Of a stretch of 64,000 bases of DNA, positions 31,692 through 44,399 are shown one piece after another. The notes beneath the pieces are model-generated. The model had not been told where the DNA came from. It worked only from the letters and a program-made list of their open reading frames with translations, and made no database searches. The DNA is taken from NCBI GenBank assembly GCA_013368445.1, contig JAACJO010000009.1, positions 1,426,001 to 1,490,000 of the forward strand, read 5' to 3'. The DNA is from Leucocoprinus leucothites (Eukaryota; Basidiomycota; Agaricomycetes; Agaricales; Agaricaceae). How positions within the stretch are numbered: the first letter of the stretch is position 1; each line of letters begins with the position of its first letter. A program made the position numbers and the translations under genes.

Positions 31692-32357
31692 TGTTATGTA
31701 TATTGATTATATCTAGCATTTGTTCCATCTACAGTACAGAGTCAATATTAGCTTTACATAAGTAATATCACAATTATGTTTTTTATCTTATTTATTCTTG
31801 TATTTTCTAGTTTGTTTTGACTCATTTACTTTGCCTCATTATGATCCATTATGACTTGTTTGGTTTTGTTTATATTTTGATGACATGTGATTGTTAAATA
31901 TAGCTGAGCTATATTTGAACTTACCTTGTGATCAATCAGATGATCAAAGAAGAACTTCTTTAGAAGAACTTCTAAAGCTTCTTTGACAGATCATATCTTA
32001 TATAGTCTAATTAGTGTTAAGAAAGCTGTATGCTTCTCTTCTTTCATTAGAAGCCCTTAGCCCTAGTTAATAATAGATACAGACTTGTATTGTATATAAG
32101 TCATTGACATCTACCAAGGAGAAACATCATTTCTACTTGGTTAGGTGGAGACTCAATACAAGCCTTTATCTATACAAAGTCAAATTGAAACTTAAGTCAT
32201 TAAGATCTCAATTACCAAAGTCTTACTATTATAATCGCCGTATTATAACTCTGACTTAGTAAATGACTTTGTCGCTTACCAAGAAGGAGTCCCCTTTGAT
32301 AAGATCAAACCAATACCTATTGCACCAGCTTAGGACTGGGCTGGCGTAACTATAACA
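31692..32357 (-). mobile_element. Solo LTR A (666 bp) with GTGAC target duplication
   Basis: The ends read TGTTATGTATATTG and, at the other side, CTATAACA; the flanks are GTGAC at 31,687-31,691 and GTGAC at 32,358-32,362. Reverse-complemented, it matches LTR B at 45,581-46,231 along its length (CCTAAGCTGGTGCAATA, TCAAAGGGGACTCCTTCT, AGTAGAAA...GTTTCTCCTTGGT). No internal retroelement adjoins it, so it is a solo LTR left by LTR-LTR recombination. Confidence 0.93.
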
Positions 32358-32362
32358 GTGAC

Positions 32363-33594
32363 TATAACCATGGCTGAGGTGAAAGTGGAGGTGAAGATTC
32401 AGCTTAGTGTCCATGAGCATCCACATTGTAACATCACACAGACATTGCATCTGTGTATCCTAATTCATTGATGTGAAATGCAAATTACAGCTTGATATCT
32501 TGTTTATCCATCTACTAAGAACCTGAGCATATCTGAGGGGTGAGCTCAGAAGCTCTCACCAAAATATGTTGGGCCCTAGAAGGTGTTGAAGGAATAACAA
32601 GAACAACTTATTCTTGCTGGATATCCCTCTAGATTTGAAACAGTGCAGTATATGTCCTGCTTTTTGCAGACTGGCTCTGAATACATGTTCCCATTGGTGG
32701 TGAATGTTTCCCAGGAAGGCAAGTACCCCAGGTCATCTGGGACTGGGGGTGCTGAAGAACAGCCCATTGGCCAAGCTGAGCTGTGTGGCACTGGATCAGA
32801 TAAGGATCCTGTGTTCGAGCTTGTGTACAAAGTGAAGGCTCAGGTGTGGTTGCCATTCTGTGGGGTACCTAGCTCAAAAGCACCCACTCAGTACATCAGG
32901 AACATCCAGTAAAATTTGACTTTGACATTGATGGATTTTGACTTTCAAGTTGACTTTAGTTTTGACTTTGTATGACTTTGACTTTTGAGCTGACTTTGGC
33001 ATTGGTTTTCAGGGAAACTTTCCCTTTTGGTACCTTTGACAATGACTTTGTCTTGCCCAAGTATTTTGACTGTGAAGACATAATAGTACATTACAGGCTA
33101 GAAGACAATCTTGTGTGAATGATAATCAGTGTATTTATTAACATAGGAGGTATTAAAACTTGTAAGTGTGTCCTGGAAGCTGAAATAATCTAGCTAATAT
33201 TCATGGCCCACTATGCCCATAGCATCACAAAAAATCTAAAAACCTGATTCTGCATGATGAACCTGACAACGGGTGTCCTGCTGGGTGGTACCTTGTAAGG
33301 TCTGACAAGCACACATATCTCTTCCATCTGTACAACACTGCACTACATTTTAAGTTAATATACCAGAGATGACCATGCATATTGACATTTTAAAATTGGT
33401 GTGACTATCTTCCTATCTCATTGGATCTACACTATATCTGCTAATGATCAACTTGTCAGGTTGCATTGGGTTGGATCATACCTTATAAGGTCTGTTATGG
33501 AAAGGTAAGGTCTCTATCCACCTGATGCTATAATACAGCCCCTGCTAATGTATGAGAGATATCTATACATACATTGGTAACTTGAGCTCAGAGC
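32363..33594. other. CpG-poor non-coding DNA with short repeats
   Basis: No gene recognised. A piece at 32,868-32,914 (AGCTCAAAAG...CAGGAACATCCAGTAA) reappears inverted at about 40,903-40,935, so both belong to an unidentified dispersed repeat. It also holds the TTTGACTTTG array listed separately. Confidence 0.45.
32915..33080 (+). repeat. Degenerate TTTTGACTTTG tandem repeat
   Basis: TTTGACTTTG and close variants (TTTTGACTTTCA, GTTGACTTTAG, TTGACAATGACTTTG) recur about a dozen times over 165 bp, leaving a strong T/G strand bias. No coding potential. Confidence 0.7.
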
Positions 33595-33596
33595 TA

Positions 33597-36153
33597 CAGT
33601 TGACTTGCTCATAATGCATACACTCAACCTGCATAATTTTCATAATGCATCAACTTTTGCCCTCACTGACAAAGGGAACCCATGTTATGCAAAAAATCTT
33701 CATATTGCATAATGCATAGCTTATTTTGGGGTTATGCACTACTATATCCAGGACCTGTTGTCATTTAAGATGTCATTTCATATGCAATTGTGGAGAGTGG
33801 CAGCTCTGTGGGAAGCGAGAAACCCCGAGAATACACTGGGGCTGTGATTGCAGCCTGAAGATGCTTGATACTTGCCCTCAGCTGTCATGAAAGCCAATCA
33901 ACCTACTCGGAAACCCCACCCTCTCCCGGGCCCCTACAAACCACGTCAACAGAAGGCAAAATCCGATCCAAATGCACCAAAATCTTCTGCTCAGCCTCTG
34001 GAAAAACAGCAGCGGTCGAACCTTATATTACATGACTGGATGACAGTCTTTGCATTTGTCGATGAACATCCAGACATGACACAGCAACAGATTGTTAACC
34101 ATTTTGCTGTGCCTGGACCAAATGTGGGAGGTCTGTTCTTCAGCCAAGAAACTTTGTCTTGCAAGTTAAAGAAGCAGCCCAAACTGATGGCATGTGTTCA
34201 CGAGACTCCTAATGCACTATCATCAAAGCGCCCCCATATTGTCACCCGACCTGACGTTGAGCGTGCTCTCTTCTTATGGGTCAAGCATATGGAGGAAAAG
34301 GGAGAACATGTCTCTGGGCCAATGCTTCTTACAAAGAGGAAGAAATTCGAAAATGACTTCCAAGTCCCAGAAGCAGAGTGACTGCAGAGCAGTACTTGGA
34401 TAAGCTCATTCTGTGCTAATTACAAGATCAAGGAGTTTCAATGCCATGGTGAAGCTGGATCTGTTGATCCTGCTGCTGTTGAAAAGGAACGAGAGAGGGT
34501 TCAGGCCATCACCACCAGGTACCAGCCAAAGGATAGGTTCAATTTTGATGAGACCGGATTTTTCCCCTTGTATGTCTGCAGTTGCATATGTTAATGTTTA
34601 TGTTCTCAATGCTATTTTGAAGCTGTCCACCTGAGCACGGCCTTGCAAGAAAACAAATGAGTGGAAAGAAGAAGGATAAATTCCATATCTCTGTTGGTGT
34701 TGCATGTAATGCTGATGGAAGTGAGAAGCTGTCATTATTTTTCATTGGGAGGTCAAAGAAGCCAAAAGCATTTAATGGGAAGACACCCGAGCAGAAAGGG
34801 TTTTATTATCGAAACAATATGAAGGCCTGGATGACAAAGGAAATCTTTGAAGAGTGAGTTCTCAGATACTTTTGGCCGCTACTCAAGAATACTAATGTCT
34901 TTGAACATGAAAGGTGGATCAAGCAGCTTGATATCAAGATGCAGAGGTCAAACTGTCAAATACTCCTTCTTGTTGACGGTTTCAGTGCCCATTACATTAA
35001 CTACGAGCCTCGAAACATCCATATTGAATTTTTCGCACCGAATTTGACTTCTCGTGTTCAACCCTGTGATGCTGGGATCATTCGGAGCCTCAAGGCTCAC
35101 TACCGACGAGCATTCTGCAAGCGAGCAATTGCTCTGGATGAAGCTGATGAAGAGGATATTTACAAAATCAATATCTATGAAGCTATGCTAATGATATGGG
35201 AAGCATGGGACGAAATCACACCAGAGACAATTGAACACTGCTGGCAGCATACTCACATCCAGCCTGGCTCAAAGCCTTCCCCACCAACTACCACAAAAGC
35301 CAATGATCCTGGTCACCATTTGTGATCATCTTCCGAAGCTTGGAACGTCATCTGAGAATTTGCAACATTGGCATTAACTATGCCAGCTGCACAGAAGAAG
35401 CTGAAGAATGTACTGGGGGAGGATTACAGGGAGGAGGAGTGGATGTCCGCATTTGATGTCATTTTTTGTGCAGAGGAGGACAGTGATAGGGCCCTGGCAG
35501 AGATCAACAGAATGGCTATCAGCTCAGAACAGTCAGCACTACAAAACCAAAGCAATACAGATATAGATAAACCTCGACAGCTTGAAGAACTCGAAAATGA
35601 CCTACTTGCATGAGTTGGTACACTCCAAGCTCGACGTCGAATGGCACTTTTAACATTGGAGGAGATGTTGAACCCTATTGAGGAGAGAGAAGTCGGGGAA
35701 TCAGAATACAGGTTTGAGGACAGTGATGACAAGATTGTGCAAAAGGTTAGGGATGAGCTTATTCAAGAACTGGAGTCAGGAAACGCAATGGAGGTGGATA
35801 ATCCAGACGACGATGAAGAGCAAGATGAACAAGTTCCTAACGCTGAAGTGATCAAGCTGTGTCAGCACATGGAGAACCTCTGCATCAATAGCAACAGCAC
35901 TTACAATGGTACCCTTGGCCTAGTCCATCACCTCTGTGGGTTTAGAGCTCACATGGTGAAGGATATGATGCAAAATGCAAAGCAGACAACACTTGATATG
36001 TTCATGTAATTCTGTTACACATGTTATGTCACATGTCAATTGTCACTATCGTTCAATGGGCACTTGTAAGCACTTATATATGATAGTGAATAAATGTCAT
36101 TATGCATAAGCTTTCTGGCTCTCTAACACTATGCATTATGAAAAAGTCAACTG
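33597..36153 (+). mobile_element. Pogo/Tigger-type DNA transposon with decayed transposase
   Basis: The terminal inverted repeats are about 24 bp: left CAGTTGACTTGCTCATAATG, right (complement) CAGTTGACTTTTTCATAATG. TA lies outside both ends (33,595-33,596 and 36,154-36,155). The 2,557-bp element encloses one transposase gene. The left end has an additional CATAATGCATcopy about 50 bp inside. The element is CpG-poor, indicating age. Confidence 0.88.
33887..36009 (+). pseudogene. Tigger/jerky-like DDE transposase, broken by nonsense codons
   Basis: The first ATG in frame is at 33,887. The N-terminal part has a basic region and a CENP-B-like helix-turn-helix (DVERALFLWVKHMEEKGE). The DDE domain has FNFDETGFF, then LLLVDGFSAHY, then RVQPCDAGIIRSLKAHY, giving DD30D spacing as in the Tigger/jerky branch. 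Introns are inferred at about 34,568-34,620 (GTATGT donor) and at about 34,855-34,913. In-frame TGA at 34,379-34,381 (after PEAE) and at about 35,611 (before VGTLQARRR) stand where CGA arginine would fit. A C-terminal acidic region (DDDEEQDEQ) ends at 36,009. Otherwise the frame is nearly continuous, so decay is by point mutation rather than deletion. Not expected to make active transposase. Confidence 0.85.
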
Positions 36154-36155
36154 TA

Positions 36156-36990
36156 TTACTTCCTGGTCTTGTCAGACCTGGGCAGGATCTGCTAATGAAC
36201 CTCAGATAAGTCACACTAAATTTCAGATCTGGTAGCTGTGAGCTGGGTCATGGCAGGCTTAGTCCATTGATCATATACACTATAACTGTTCATACTTGTA
36301 GTCAGACTAGCCATGTTCCATAACAGCTTGATACAACAAAAACCATAATAAAATCAAATGTGAGGCTAAACTTAGTCACACTGTTAGAATGTGTTGATGC
36401 AGGCATGTGACTAGTCAGCATAAACTGAGCATCACAAGTTGACTGCCTAGCATTTTTCACCTTGAGGGGCCTGTTGCCTCCCAAATGCATGTTGTGTGCT
36501 TACTGTACTACCAAATTGTGAATTACCTGATTTAATGGCACCCAGGATGGTCAACCATACTAAGACAAACTCTGGAATGCTCTGCCTGCCAACAAAGGAG
36601 TCCTGGGCTCAGTCATGACACAAAGGTATACCCATTGTAAGGTAGGTTTTATGTGCAACATGGGTCATCACATAATGTGTGACTGCTTGTGACTGCTGGG
36701 TAAGGCCTCACAATAACACTGCAAAACATTCATGATTTGAGAAAGGTATATTGGTTGAACACAGATTGAGAAATTAGAATAGACAATAGCTTGTATATCT
36801 ATTTAATACTGGGTGGCAATTCATCATAAATGGAAGCTGAAATAGACCTATGGCCTCTGTATTTCTGTGCTGCCCATGCAGCTTGTTGACCATTTAGCCC
36901 TTTTGAGTATGCATCTGTAAGCTGAAGAGCATGTATGGCAAACCTGAGAGAATGTTATGAGTACCAAGTGAGAGAAGTCGAAATATTTGC
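36156..36990. other. CpG-poor intergenic repeat DNA
   Basis: No gene recognised between the pogo right end and the IS630-like relic. The termini of the latter element may lie here but I could not identify inverted repeats. Confidence 0.45.
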
Positions 36991-39215
36991 TTACTTTCGC
37001 ATATTTTCAAGGGGAATATCATCAAGGACTTTTTTCACATTATTCTCGAGGACTTCAGAGGATGATGACCAGAGAAGTAAGCAATATTCTTGCTTGGCAT
37101 AGCCCCAGCACTGCTCAATAAAATTCAGCTCACAATGAAATTTAGGCAGAAAGAGGATTTCATATCCTCTCTGCCTTGCATATTTCTCTAATTTGGACTC
37201 CACTCCCCAAAAATCTGGCTGACTCCAAAGCATCCTCTGGCAACAGCAATTAGTTGCCCCCCTCAGGGCAGTCCCTGTGAAATGAACTCCCACACTGGGC
37301 CTTTTTCTTGGGGCTCTCCACATTAAATCCACACTCTTCAAGAATTCATGCCATACTCTTGAATTGCCCTGGGTGTGTGGGATGATTATCAGAGAAATAG
37401 AGTGATTGTTCCTTTCCATTGAAAAGGCCATTCTCCATCCAAACCCTTTCCTTCTTTAGCTTTCCTTTTGAGTCATAGACAAGCTTTCCATCTGGTCCAA
37501 TTAAATTGACCTGGACAAAGAAAATTTCTGAGGGTCCTCAAGGCATCTTGCTTGCTGATAGGGCACCATCATCTCGTTTTGAGTGTATAGTTGCGTTATC
37601 ATATACAAAAATGTGGTTTTCATGTGGATAGAATTTCTGGAGAATATTGATGGCTTTTTCAAGTTGGGAGATAATATTGTCATTTGTCATGTAGCCATCA
37701 TGGTTCTTTCCTGCACGGAAATAGTGTCAAGCCTCCTCCTTTCCATTTGGGGAGTGCAGCCACCTGTAATCAGCAGAAACAAAATCAGCAGCCATAAATG
37801 ATGCCTCAAGCCCTTTTGCCTAAGGCTCTGGGCTGGATCCTGGTGGCATCCAGAAGTTTTGGTGATGGTCATGGGCATAGAAAGTTGACTCATTGTGATA
37901 CCAGACTACCATAGATTTCTCTAGATTGTTTGGAAGTGTCTAGACACCTCCAATCAATTGCTGCATGCTTTCCATGTGGGCCATCATTTTAGGAATAAAA
38001 AATCATCCTGGTATTGGACAACATCTGCACACTCATGACCATCAACATATTGGCCTCGAGGATTCCTGACCCAATGATATCCCATTTTCATAAGCCATCT
38101 GTGAGCAGTGGACTCTGAAATAGATTTTGCCCTCCCCAATCTCTCGAGTATCTCAGGTGTTCCACAATATTCAACAATGTCATATGCCATGATGAATTTC
38201 CCAAGGCCCTGAAGATGGACCTTGATGTCTTGGGAGATGTCATCATCATCAATTATCAACTGAATACCACTACTGTAGTTCAGCCATGGCAATTCAGCAG
38301 CATTCTGGATAAAATCTCTTGCCCACTTCTTGAGTTTTTCAGCATAGCACTTCTTCTTTCCAAGCATTTGGGCAACATTTTCAGCAGCCCATGTCCAATT
38401 TCCCTTCCCAGACTTTGTCCCCTCATATTGACAGTAGGTAAAAAGTAAGGAACAGGTATGGTTCAGTCAGGTCTGGGTTGGAGAATCAAGTAGACAAGGC
38501 TTATATCCACAAGACTTTCTACAGGATGGCTGGATAATGTCTTGGATACTTGTGACTGCCTTCTTTGCCTCACCCACAGTAGGAGGGAAAGTATATTTTT
38601 GAGAGGCAGTGTAAGCCCTAGTTTGTTCATTGGTGTCATCAATCTCTGGGATCCTTCCCTTCGGGTCAGGGATGACCTCAATAGGAAGAGGGTTTGGCCT
38701 GTCCCAGTTGCCAAGGTCATCAAAGAATTCCCCCTTCTTTGATCCACCAGTCTTACTCTCATCCTCCTCTAGATGTATCCAGAAGCTGGATTCACCATTC
38801 CACTCCTTAAACTGGGGGTTCTGTGGGGCTTCTTCATCCAGGACAGTCTCCATCATTGTCCAAACTTGGTCTGTATGTGATGAAAATAGCTCTTGAGAAT
38901 ATGTTATCTCTGAGTTGATGGAATCAGGGCTTGGCAAGTGCTGAGTCCAAGTTTGCTTCTTTCTTGGCAATAAAGGGTTGGCAACATAGGTGTTGATGAT
39001 GGGAGATAATGGCTGTGGTGGTGGGTATGTGGAGTGGGGAGTTTGGGGTTGAACATTGCCATCAGGAGGGGTGTTTTCTTTGGTAGATTTGGCTAATTTA
39101 CACTTGTTTGAGCCTTTGAATACATTATCCTTGAATGGTTTAGGTTTTGGAACCTAAGAGGTTTCTGTGGCATATTCAGGAGGCTGAAGTGACATGTAGC
39201 TTATGCTTAATGAGT
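36991..39215 (-). pseudogene. IS630/Tc1-like DDE_3 transposase relic
   Basis: Reading the minus strand from about 39,215: a Pro/Ser-rich N-terminus (TPHSTYPPPQPLSPI), a region with FFDDLGNWDRPNPLPIEVIP, then an HTH-like segment (ERLGRAKSISESTAHRWLMK) and the DDE domain. The first catalytic block reads YHNESTFYAHD, where the family has HDES, so the first Asp is Asn here. The second block is HIFVYDNATIHSK. The third is FLPKFHCELNFIEQCWGYAK, which is characteristic of a large basidiomycete DDE_3 family. Multiple in-frame stops occur, including one at about 39,148 before VPKPKPFKDN. Terminal repeats were not found. An inactive relic in CpG-poor DNA. Confidence 0.78.
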
Positions 39216-41364
39216 GTGTTGATGCATTGATGCATTGTAATGGCATCCAAAAATGGATAATCCAGAAACTACTCAAAATTATGACCTTTTTTCGACAAAA
39301 TACCTCTGAGGGATTACTTGTAAAATCATTATCTACAGACCCTCTCATGCCTTTTGGTCAAAAACTCCCTCAAAAAGGGAGGGATTAACTAATTGGTAGC
39401 CAGTACAAATTGTCATACTTTATCACATGATAATACATGTTGTGTATGAACCCTACCTTAGAGCCTTGGTGCCATAAGCTTTGGAGAGGGAAAGCTGTGG
39501 TTTCTAGAGTGGAGACCTTAGCCTTGGCCACCATTTTTCTTTGGAACCTGAAGCCACACTTATGAAACATACAAAGCTTTATAAACCCCCCAATTTGTGC
39601 CTTAGTTCATTGTGCAGTCCCCACTCCCTATGCTCCACATGGTTTTCCCACCCTCTAGCTCCCAATTACAATCCACAGTTTCCTTGCCTGAGGAGGAGAA
39701 TGTTGCTCTCAAATGATTGATAAATGACTTGTGGAAGTAGCAGTCAAGGTAAGCAAACCCTTACCCTGATGACCAAGTGACACTAACCTGATAACTCAAT
39801 GTTCAACTTCATTTTGATACTGTGTTTTCATGCATCATGCTACTACTAGTGTATTGCTAAGATTACTATGGTCACCCCACCTTTCATGCACCACCACTGC
39901 TTTGTGTACCTTCAAATATCCAACCCTCCTCTCACTCTCTTTGCACAATTTTTTGAACAGTATCAGAGTACATTATTCTACAATTTTTAACATATTTCTC
40001 AAAGTTTGTAGCTTTGACATGGCAGCAACAGATGTGTGACACATGAAGGGATGGTGGTACACAAAAAAGGGGGGGACCATAGTTATTGCTGATAGTTTGC
40101 AATTTCTCATTTTCCACATGCAAGACTTTTTCATACTACAGGTGATGCCAATGAATGTTGAGAATTATATATTGTTGTTATTGTAGCTTGAGCCTGTAGC
40201 TGTTATCTCTATATACATGAAATAAATCACCTTGATATTCATGGGAGGTCTGCCTGATGACTGATTATGTGGTTGATTGATCCCTTTGATTGAGATCTTT
40301 TGAGAAAAGGATCAATTACAGTACACTATCCCTTAAATGACCTACTTGTCCTGTGGCACCCAATCTCAACATTATATACCCAATAAATTTGTCTAACTGT
40401 GATATGCTGAAGAGATTGTCCTCAGAGGTTATATTGGCCTATATTTCATTTCTGTGGAGGTATCCTTGCTAAGGTAAAATCCCACTGATGCATGCTTGTA
40501 GAGGTGGACTAAGCTCAATGCTGAAACTTGGCTCCAATGAATTTCTCCAACTGTGATATGCCGAGATTTGAAGCTAATAGTGCTATTCCAGATTTTAGCT
40601 CAGATACCAGGTTATGACAAACAATGTATACTATAAGCACCCATCCAGCACTTAAAAATTTAGTGATGAGGGTGGGCACCATAAAGGATTGTGTCAATAT
40701 GAATACTCTATTAGGGACATGCACTATAAATGGCCACTGGACTTTAGAATGTACTTTTCAAAGTGCTTTTGTGCAAACTTTCCTCCAAAGACACCCAAAC
40801 TTTCCCAAGACAGCAAAACTTTCCAAAGTCAGGAGATAGCTTTTTAAAGTCACCAAATGTACTTTTGAGGCTTTAAAAGGGCCAGAAAGTACCTCCTACA
40901 GCTTACTGGATGTTCCTCATGTACTTTGAGCTATGGGAAGTAAACAATGTATCCAACTTACTTAGAGGAGAATTATGCCTGACTTCCAGTTGTTGGGTGA
41001 GAGCACCAGGACCACAGTGATCCTCCAGTGCAAAAGTGTGCAGTTTGGAAGGGTGATGCCTGTCCTCTACCCTTGAAATGGCTCCCATTCATGACTGAGA
41101 ACTCAGCCTCATCATGATTGAATGCTACTGTCACTTTCCAGACTTGATTTGCTGAGGGGAATATGACCCCCACAATCAATCCATCTATGATGACTACATG
41201 GGATTCTTAGTCACTTGCCAACACAGCAAAAACTTGGCACCTTGCTTTCTGGTTTCCCCTGGAGTTCATGCTCATAGCCTCACTGTGGATGCTGACAAGT
41301 ATTCCTCCATCATGTATGCTCCTCTGAACCTTGCTGCACATCAGTATCCTCTCCTCCTCCAGCA
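39216..41364. other. CpG-poor repeat-derived DNA, no gene
   Basis: About 2.1 kb with no convincing coding frame. A segment near 40,903-40,935 is an inverted match to 32,868-32,914. Confidence 0.45.
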
Positions 41365-41369
41365 CTAGC

Positions 41370-42065
41370 TGTTATAAACGTCGACCTGATTGACGCTCAT
41401 TGTGACTTAATCATCCTAGATGCCGACACAGCCACCAGGACCGAGACTGCAGTTCTAGATTGGGAAGAATACGTTGGAAAGTTTGATGTGGAAGAAGAAT
41501 GATTTGATGTTGATTGGGACGAGTATAATTGGACGGACGTTATTAGGAGGATCAGGAGGAACAGTTTCGCTGTTTGATTGCTATGGACTAACAGAACTGA
41601 TTAACAGACAATGATGGTTTCATGGACATTGCGTTTGGATTTGAACTATTAGATATCTAACTATGATAGCTGTTACATCGGCGGACAGATATGTATTTAT
41701 CAGAATCGTGATAGTGATTTCGGACTTGTAGTTGTAGTTTCATAGTTTGATATCGTTTCGTCTAGTCAGTATTTAAGGACTTGTATTTGGAAGATTAAAC
41801 ACAAGTTTAATCTTTCCTTTGTTTCCCGGACTACTTGTGTTTACTTGCCCTGCCTTGAATTCACTTGTATCATTGTTGTTGTCTCGAACCTCGCGCTACC
41901 TTAGACTTACCTCAAGTCTTCTTGGCCTTCTCTTACTAGGCTTTCGAGAATACTCAAGCTTATTAATTGAAGTAGGTTAAAGACCAGTTAGCTGCTGTCT
42001 TACGTAACCCAATCACATGTTGTGACACGTGACATTACTAGGCGCTCTGACTGTAAATCTTAACA
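41370..42065 (+). mobile_element. Solo LTR C (696 bp) with CTAGC target duplication
   Basis: The ends read TGTTATAAACG and TCTTAACA, flanked by CTAGC at 41,365-41,369 and at 42,066-42,070. It contains many CG dinucleotides (ACGTCGACC, GGACGGACG, ATCGGCGG), unlike its surroundings. Its sequence differs from LTRs A and B apart from the TGTTAT start. No internal element adjoins it. The direction is inferred from a possible TATA-like segment (GTATTTAAGG) and is not certain. Confidence 0.9.
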
Positions 42066-42070
42066 CTAGC

Positions 42071-43315
42071 CTCATAGCACACTGGCTCAACTTGTTGGCC
42101 TGGTGCTCAATATAGTAGTCACTGGGGCACTCACAAGGGCACTACTTCAACCCCCTTCAAGAGTTGACTACTCAAGTGATAAGCATGTTCATCAGTCAAT
42201 ACTGTGCAGAAATGGCCTCTAGTCAGTATGGTCCATTCACTAGCAGTATCATGGGCCTAATGGCCTCTTACCCCTATGTTGGGCTTGGACTTAGTAGTCT
42301 TGCTAGCCAGATGTCCTGTATGGGAATCATGTGTGACTGTCATCCAATCAGAAACTGATTGCACAATCTCTCCCTTGGATGTCTGGTGCAATTTTAAGGC
42401 TTAAAGGTGAATTTATGCTAGGCCAATGGAGGCCCCTGGATGATCCCTATATAGGTCAGTAACCAAACTTCCAAAATTTCGGAATTTTTGTCTGTATCCC
42501 CAGGCTGCCAGTGTCTGGATTTTTTTCCAGCCTCGGCCAAAAATTTGGCAGTTTGTCTGGATTTTTCAAAATTTTGCAGAACCAGCCTCTAAAAACCCTT
42601 AAAATTCGCCAAAAATGGCTCAAAAAATCTGGGAGCATGAATCTGTGTTCTTTTGTGGGATATCACACTTCTCTCAGTGTATGGGATCAAATTTACAAAT
42701 GGGAAATCACTAATTACTAGCATCATTGTACCAATCCTGTGTTGGCAGCTTGAATCCCATGAAGACCATGAGTTAGTTGATTAAATGTATCCAATATTCT
42801 CAAGTCAATAGCAAATCCAAGCTTGTTTGCCTACTGTAGCATCATTGGCACAAGAGTGAGGATATGAGGAGGTGTTAACAAAGCAAACTGAACTGTGCCA
42901 ACATGTGCAGTAGCCCTGGTTTGTCCTACAAACTGCCAACTGTGGCTATGTTTGAAGACTTGAAGTGCTATGCAGGAGAGTGCTGATAAATTTGTGATTG
43001 GTGTGGTAATGAGACTGTGGTGAATATCTTGCTGTGGATCTTGAGTAACAAAAGAGGACTGATCATAGTCAGAGCTCAGAATGCATTAACAGCTTTGAAA
43101 ATTTATATCTTGACCAATGTGGATTTCTCCCTGGAATAAGATAAACACATAATCCCCCACCTGTAGTTGTCAATGGATTGTCACTGTGCCAGTGGAGAGG
43201 ATATCAAACAATGGAACATTGCACTCTCAAAAAATGTTGACATGCTGATCAGCAGTCTAACAAAAAAAAAATCAATAAGAAAGTATTAAAACCATGAACA
43301 AGAAAATTCTCACCC
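42071..43315. other. CpG-poor DNA, no gene recognised
   Basis: Only short frames. Around 42,470-42,640 there is an AT-rich patch with repeated CAAAATTTY and GTCTGGATTTTT motifs. Confidence 0.4.
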
Positions 43316-44210
43316 TTGTTGCAGCAGCTTTGGTCACTGCAGCAGCATTACCAGGATTACTAGGCCAAGAAGTTTCTGTCAGTGTGTAACCTAGATTGCT
43401 AGATACCCATTGCAATTGCCTATCTAAACCAGCAAGTGAATCCAGCTGAACTTCCTTGAGTACTTGATAGAGGTCTTGAATGAGCTTTAGGCAGGCAGTG
43501 GCTTCTTTGGAGCATGAGCCTGAATCATACTTCAGACAACCACAGTTCTTAGCATGTTCTGGCTGATAGTGATATTAAAGCTTGTAAAGATAGCTGAAAT
43601 CAAGGTCATCTATCAAAAAGTTGCCCTTGCCAAGTGGATGAACTGGTTCATCAGGGAGGTCAAGTGGTGGTAGTTGAAGACTGCTCAGAAGTTCATTGTA
43701 CTCCTGTTGAATGAAAGTGGCAACATTGTTGCTAGTGAATGAATCACAGAACTCATATCTAAAAGCATGTCAATGATAGTGTTTGACAGAAGTAGCATTC
43801 ACATACACATGTGAAATGTCTTGGGCTGCCAATGCCATTGAAGCAGTTGTCAATCCAACAACTCTTTGATCCTCTTTGTTTTGAAGCATGGGAAGATTCT
43901 CAGCACAAGAAATGAGGGAAAAGAGATGTGAGGTCTCAGATTTGGATTCAACATCAGAGGAGCCCTCATCCTTGCTGCCTGAGTCTGGGCTGGCCAGAAG
44001 CCAGCTATTAATTGATGGAAGAGCATTATAGGAAGGGGGGTTGAGTGAGTGGATACAATGGATATTTGCACTGAGAAGTGAAAAAAGGTTATGAACTTGC
44101 TCTATGGCAGAGGAAGCAATGTCATTGATGCAATCTTCCAAGGGGAAAGTGGAGAGCATAGGAATGTCAATACCAGTAGTGTTAAAGTAGGTATGAGAGT
44201 ATCCAGTCAC
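43316..44210 (-). pseudogene. Unrecognised coding-like region in CpG-poor DNA
   Basis: A minus-strand frame of 146 codons (44,210-43,770) has a Ser/Asp-rich middle (SPDSGSKDEGSSDVESKSE) and ends SHVYVNATSVKHYH. Just downstream, without a clear junction, the minus strand continues coding-like: FTSNNVATFIQQEYNELLSS, DEPVHPLGKGNFLIDDLDF, then after a TAA, KNCGCLKYDSGSCSKEATAC and QLQWVSSNLGYTLTETSWP. Cys spacing and the absence of low complexity suggest a real ancestral protein. It may be a captured host gene or an accessory ORF of a transposon. I do not recognise the family. Confidence 0.35.
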
Positions 44211-44399
44211 TGGGAGCCTGAGGTCAGCAATTGTCTGCTCTGTATGAAGATTATCCTGATAGATCTTGAGTCAAAGCTTCAGAGCCATGTGGAGGAAATC
44301 CAAGTATGTAAAATCTGGAACAACTTGACAAGTTTGGCTGAAAACATGCTTGCGAGCTTCAGTTGAGTGCAGCCAAGGCATAAGAGGTTTAGTACCATG

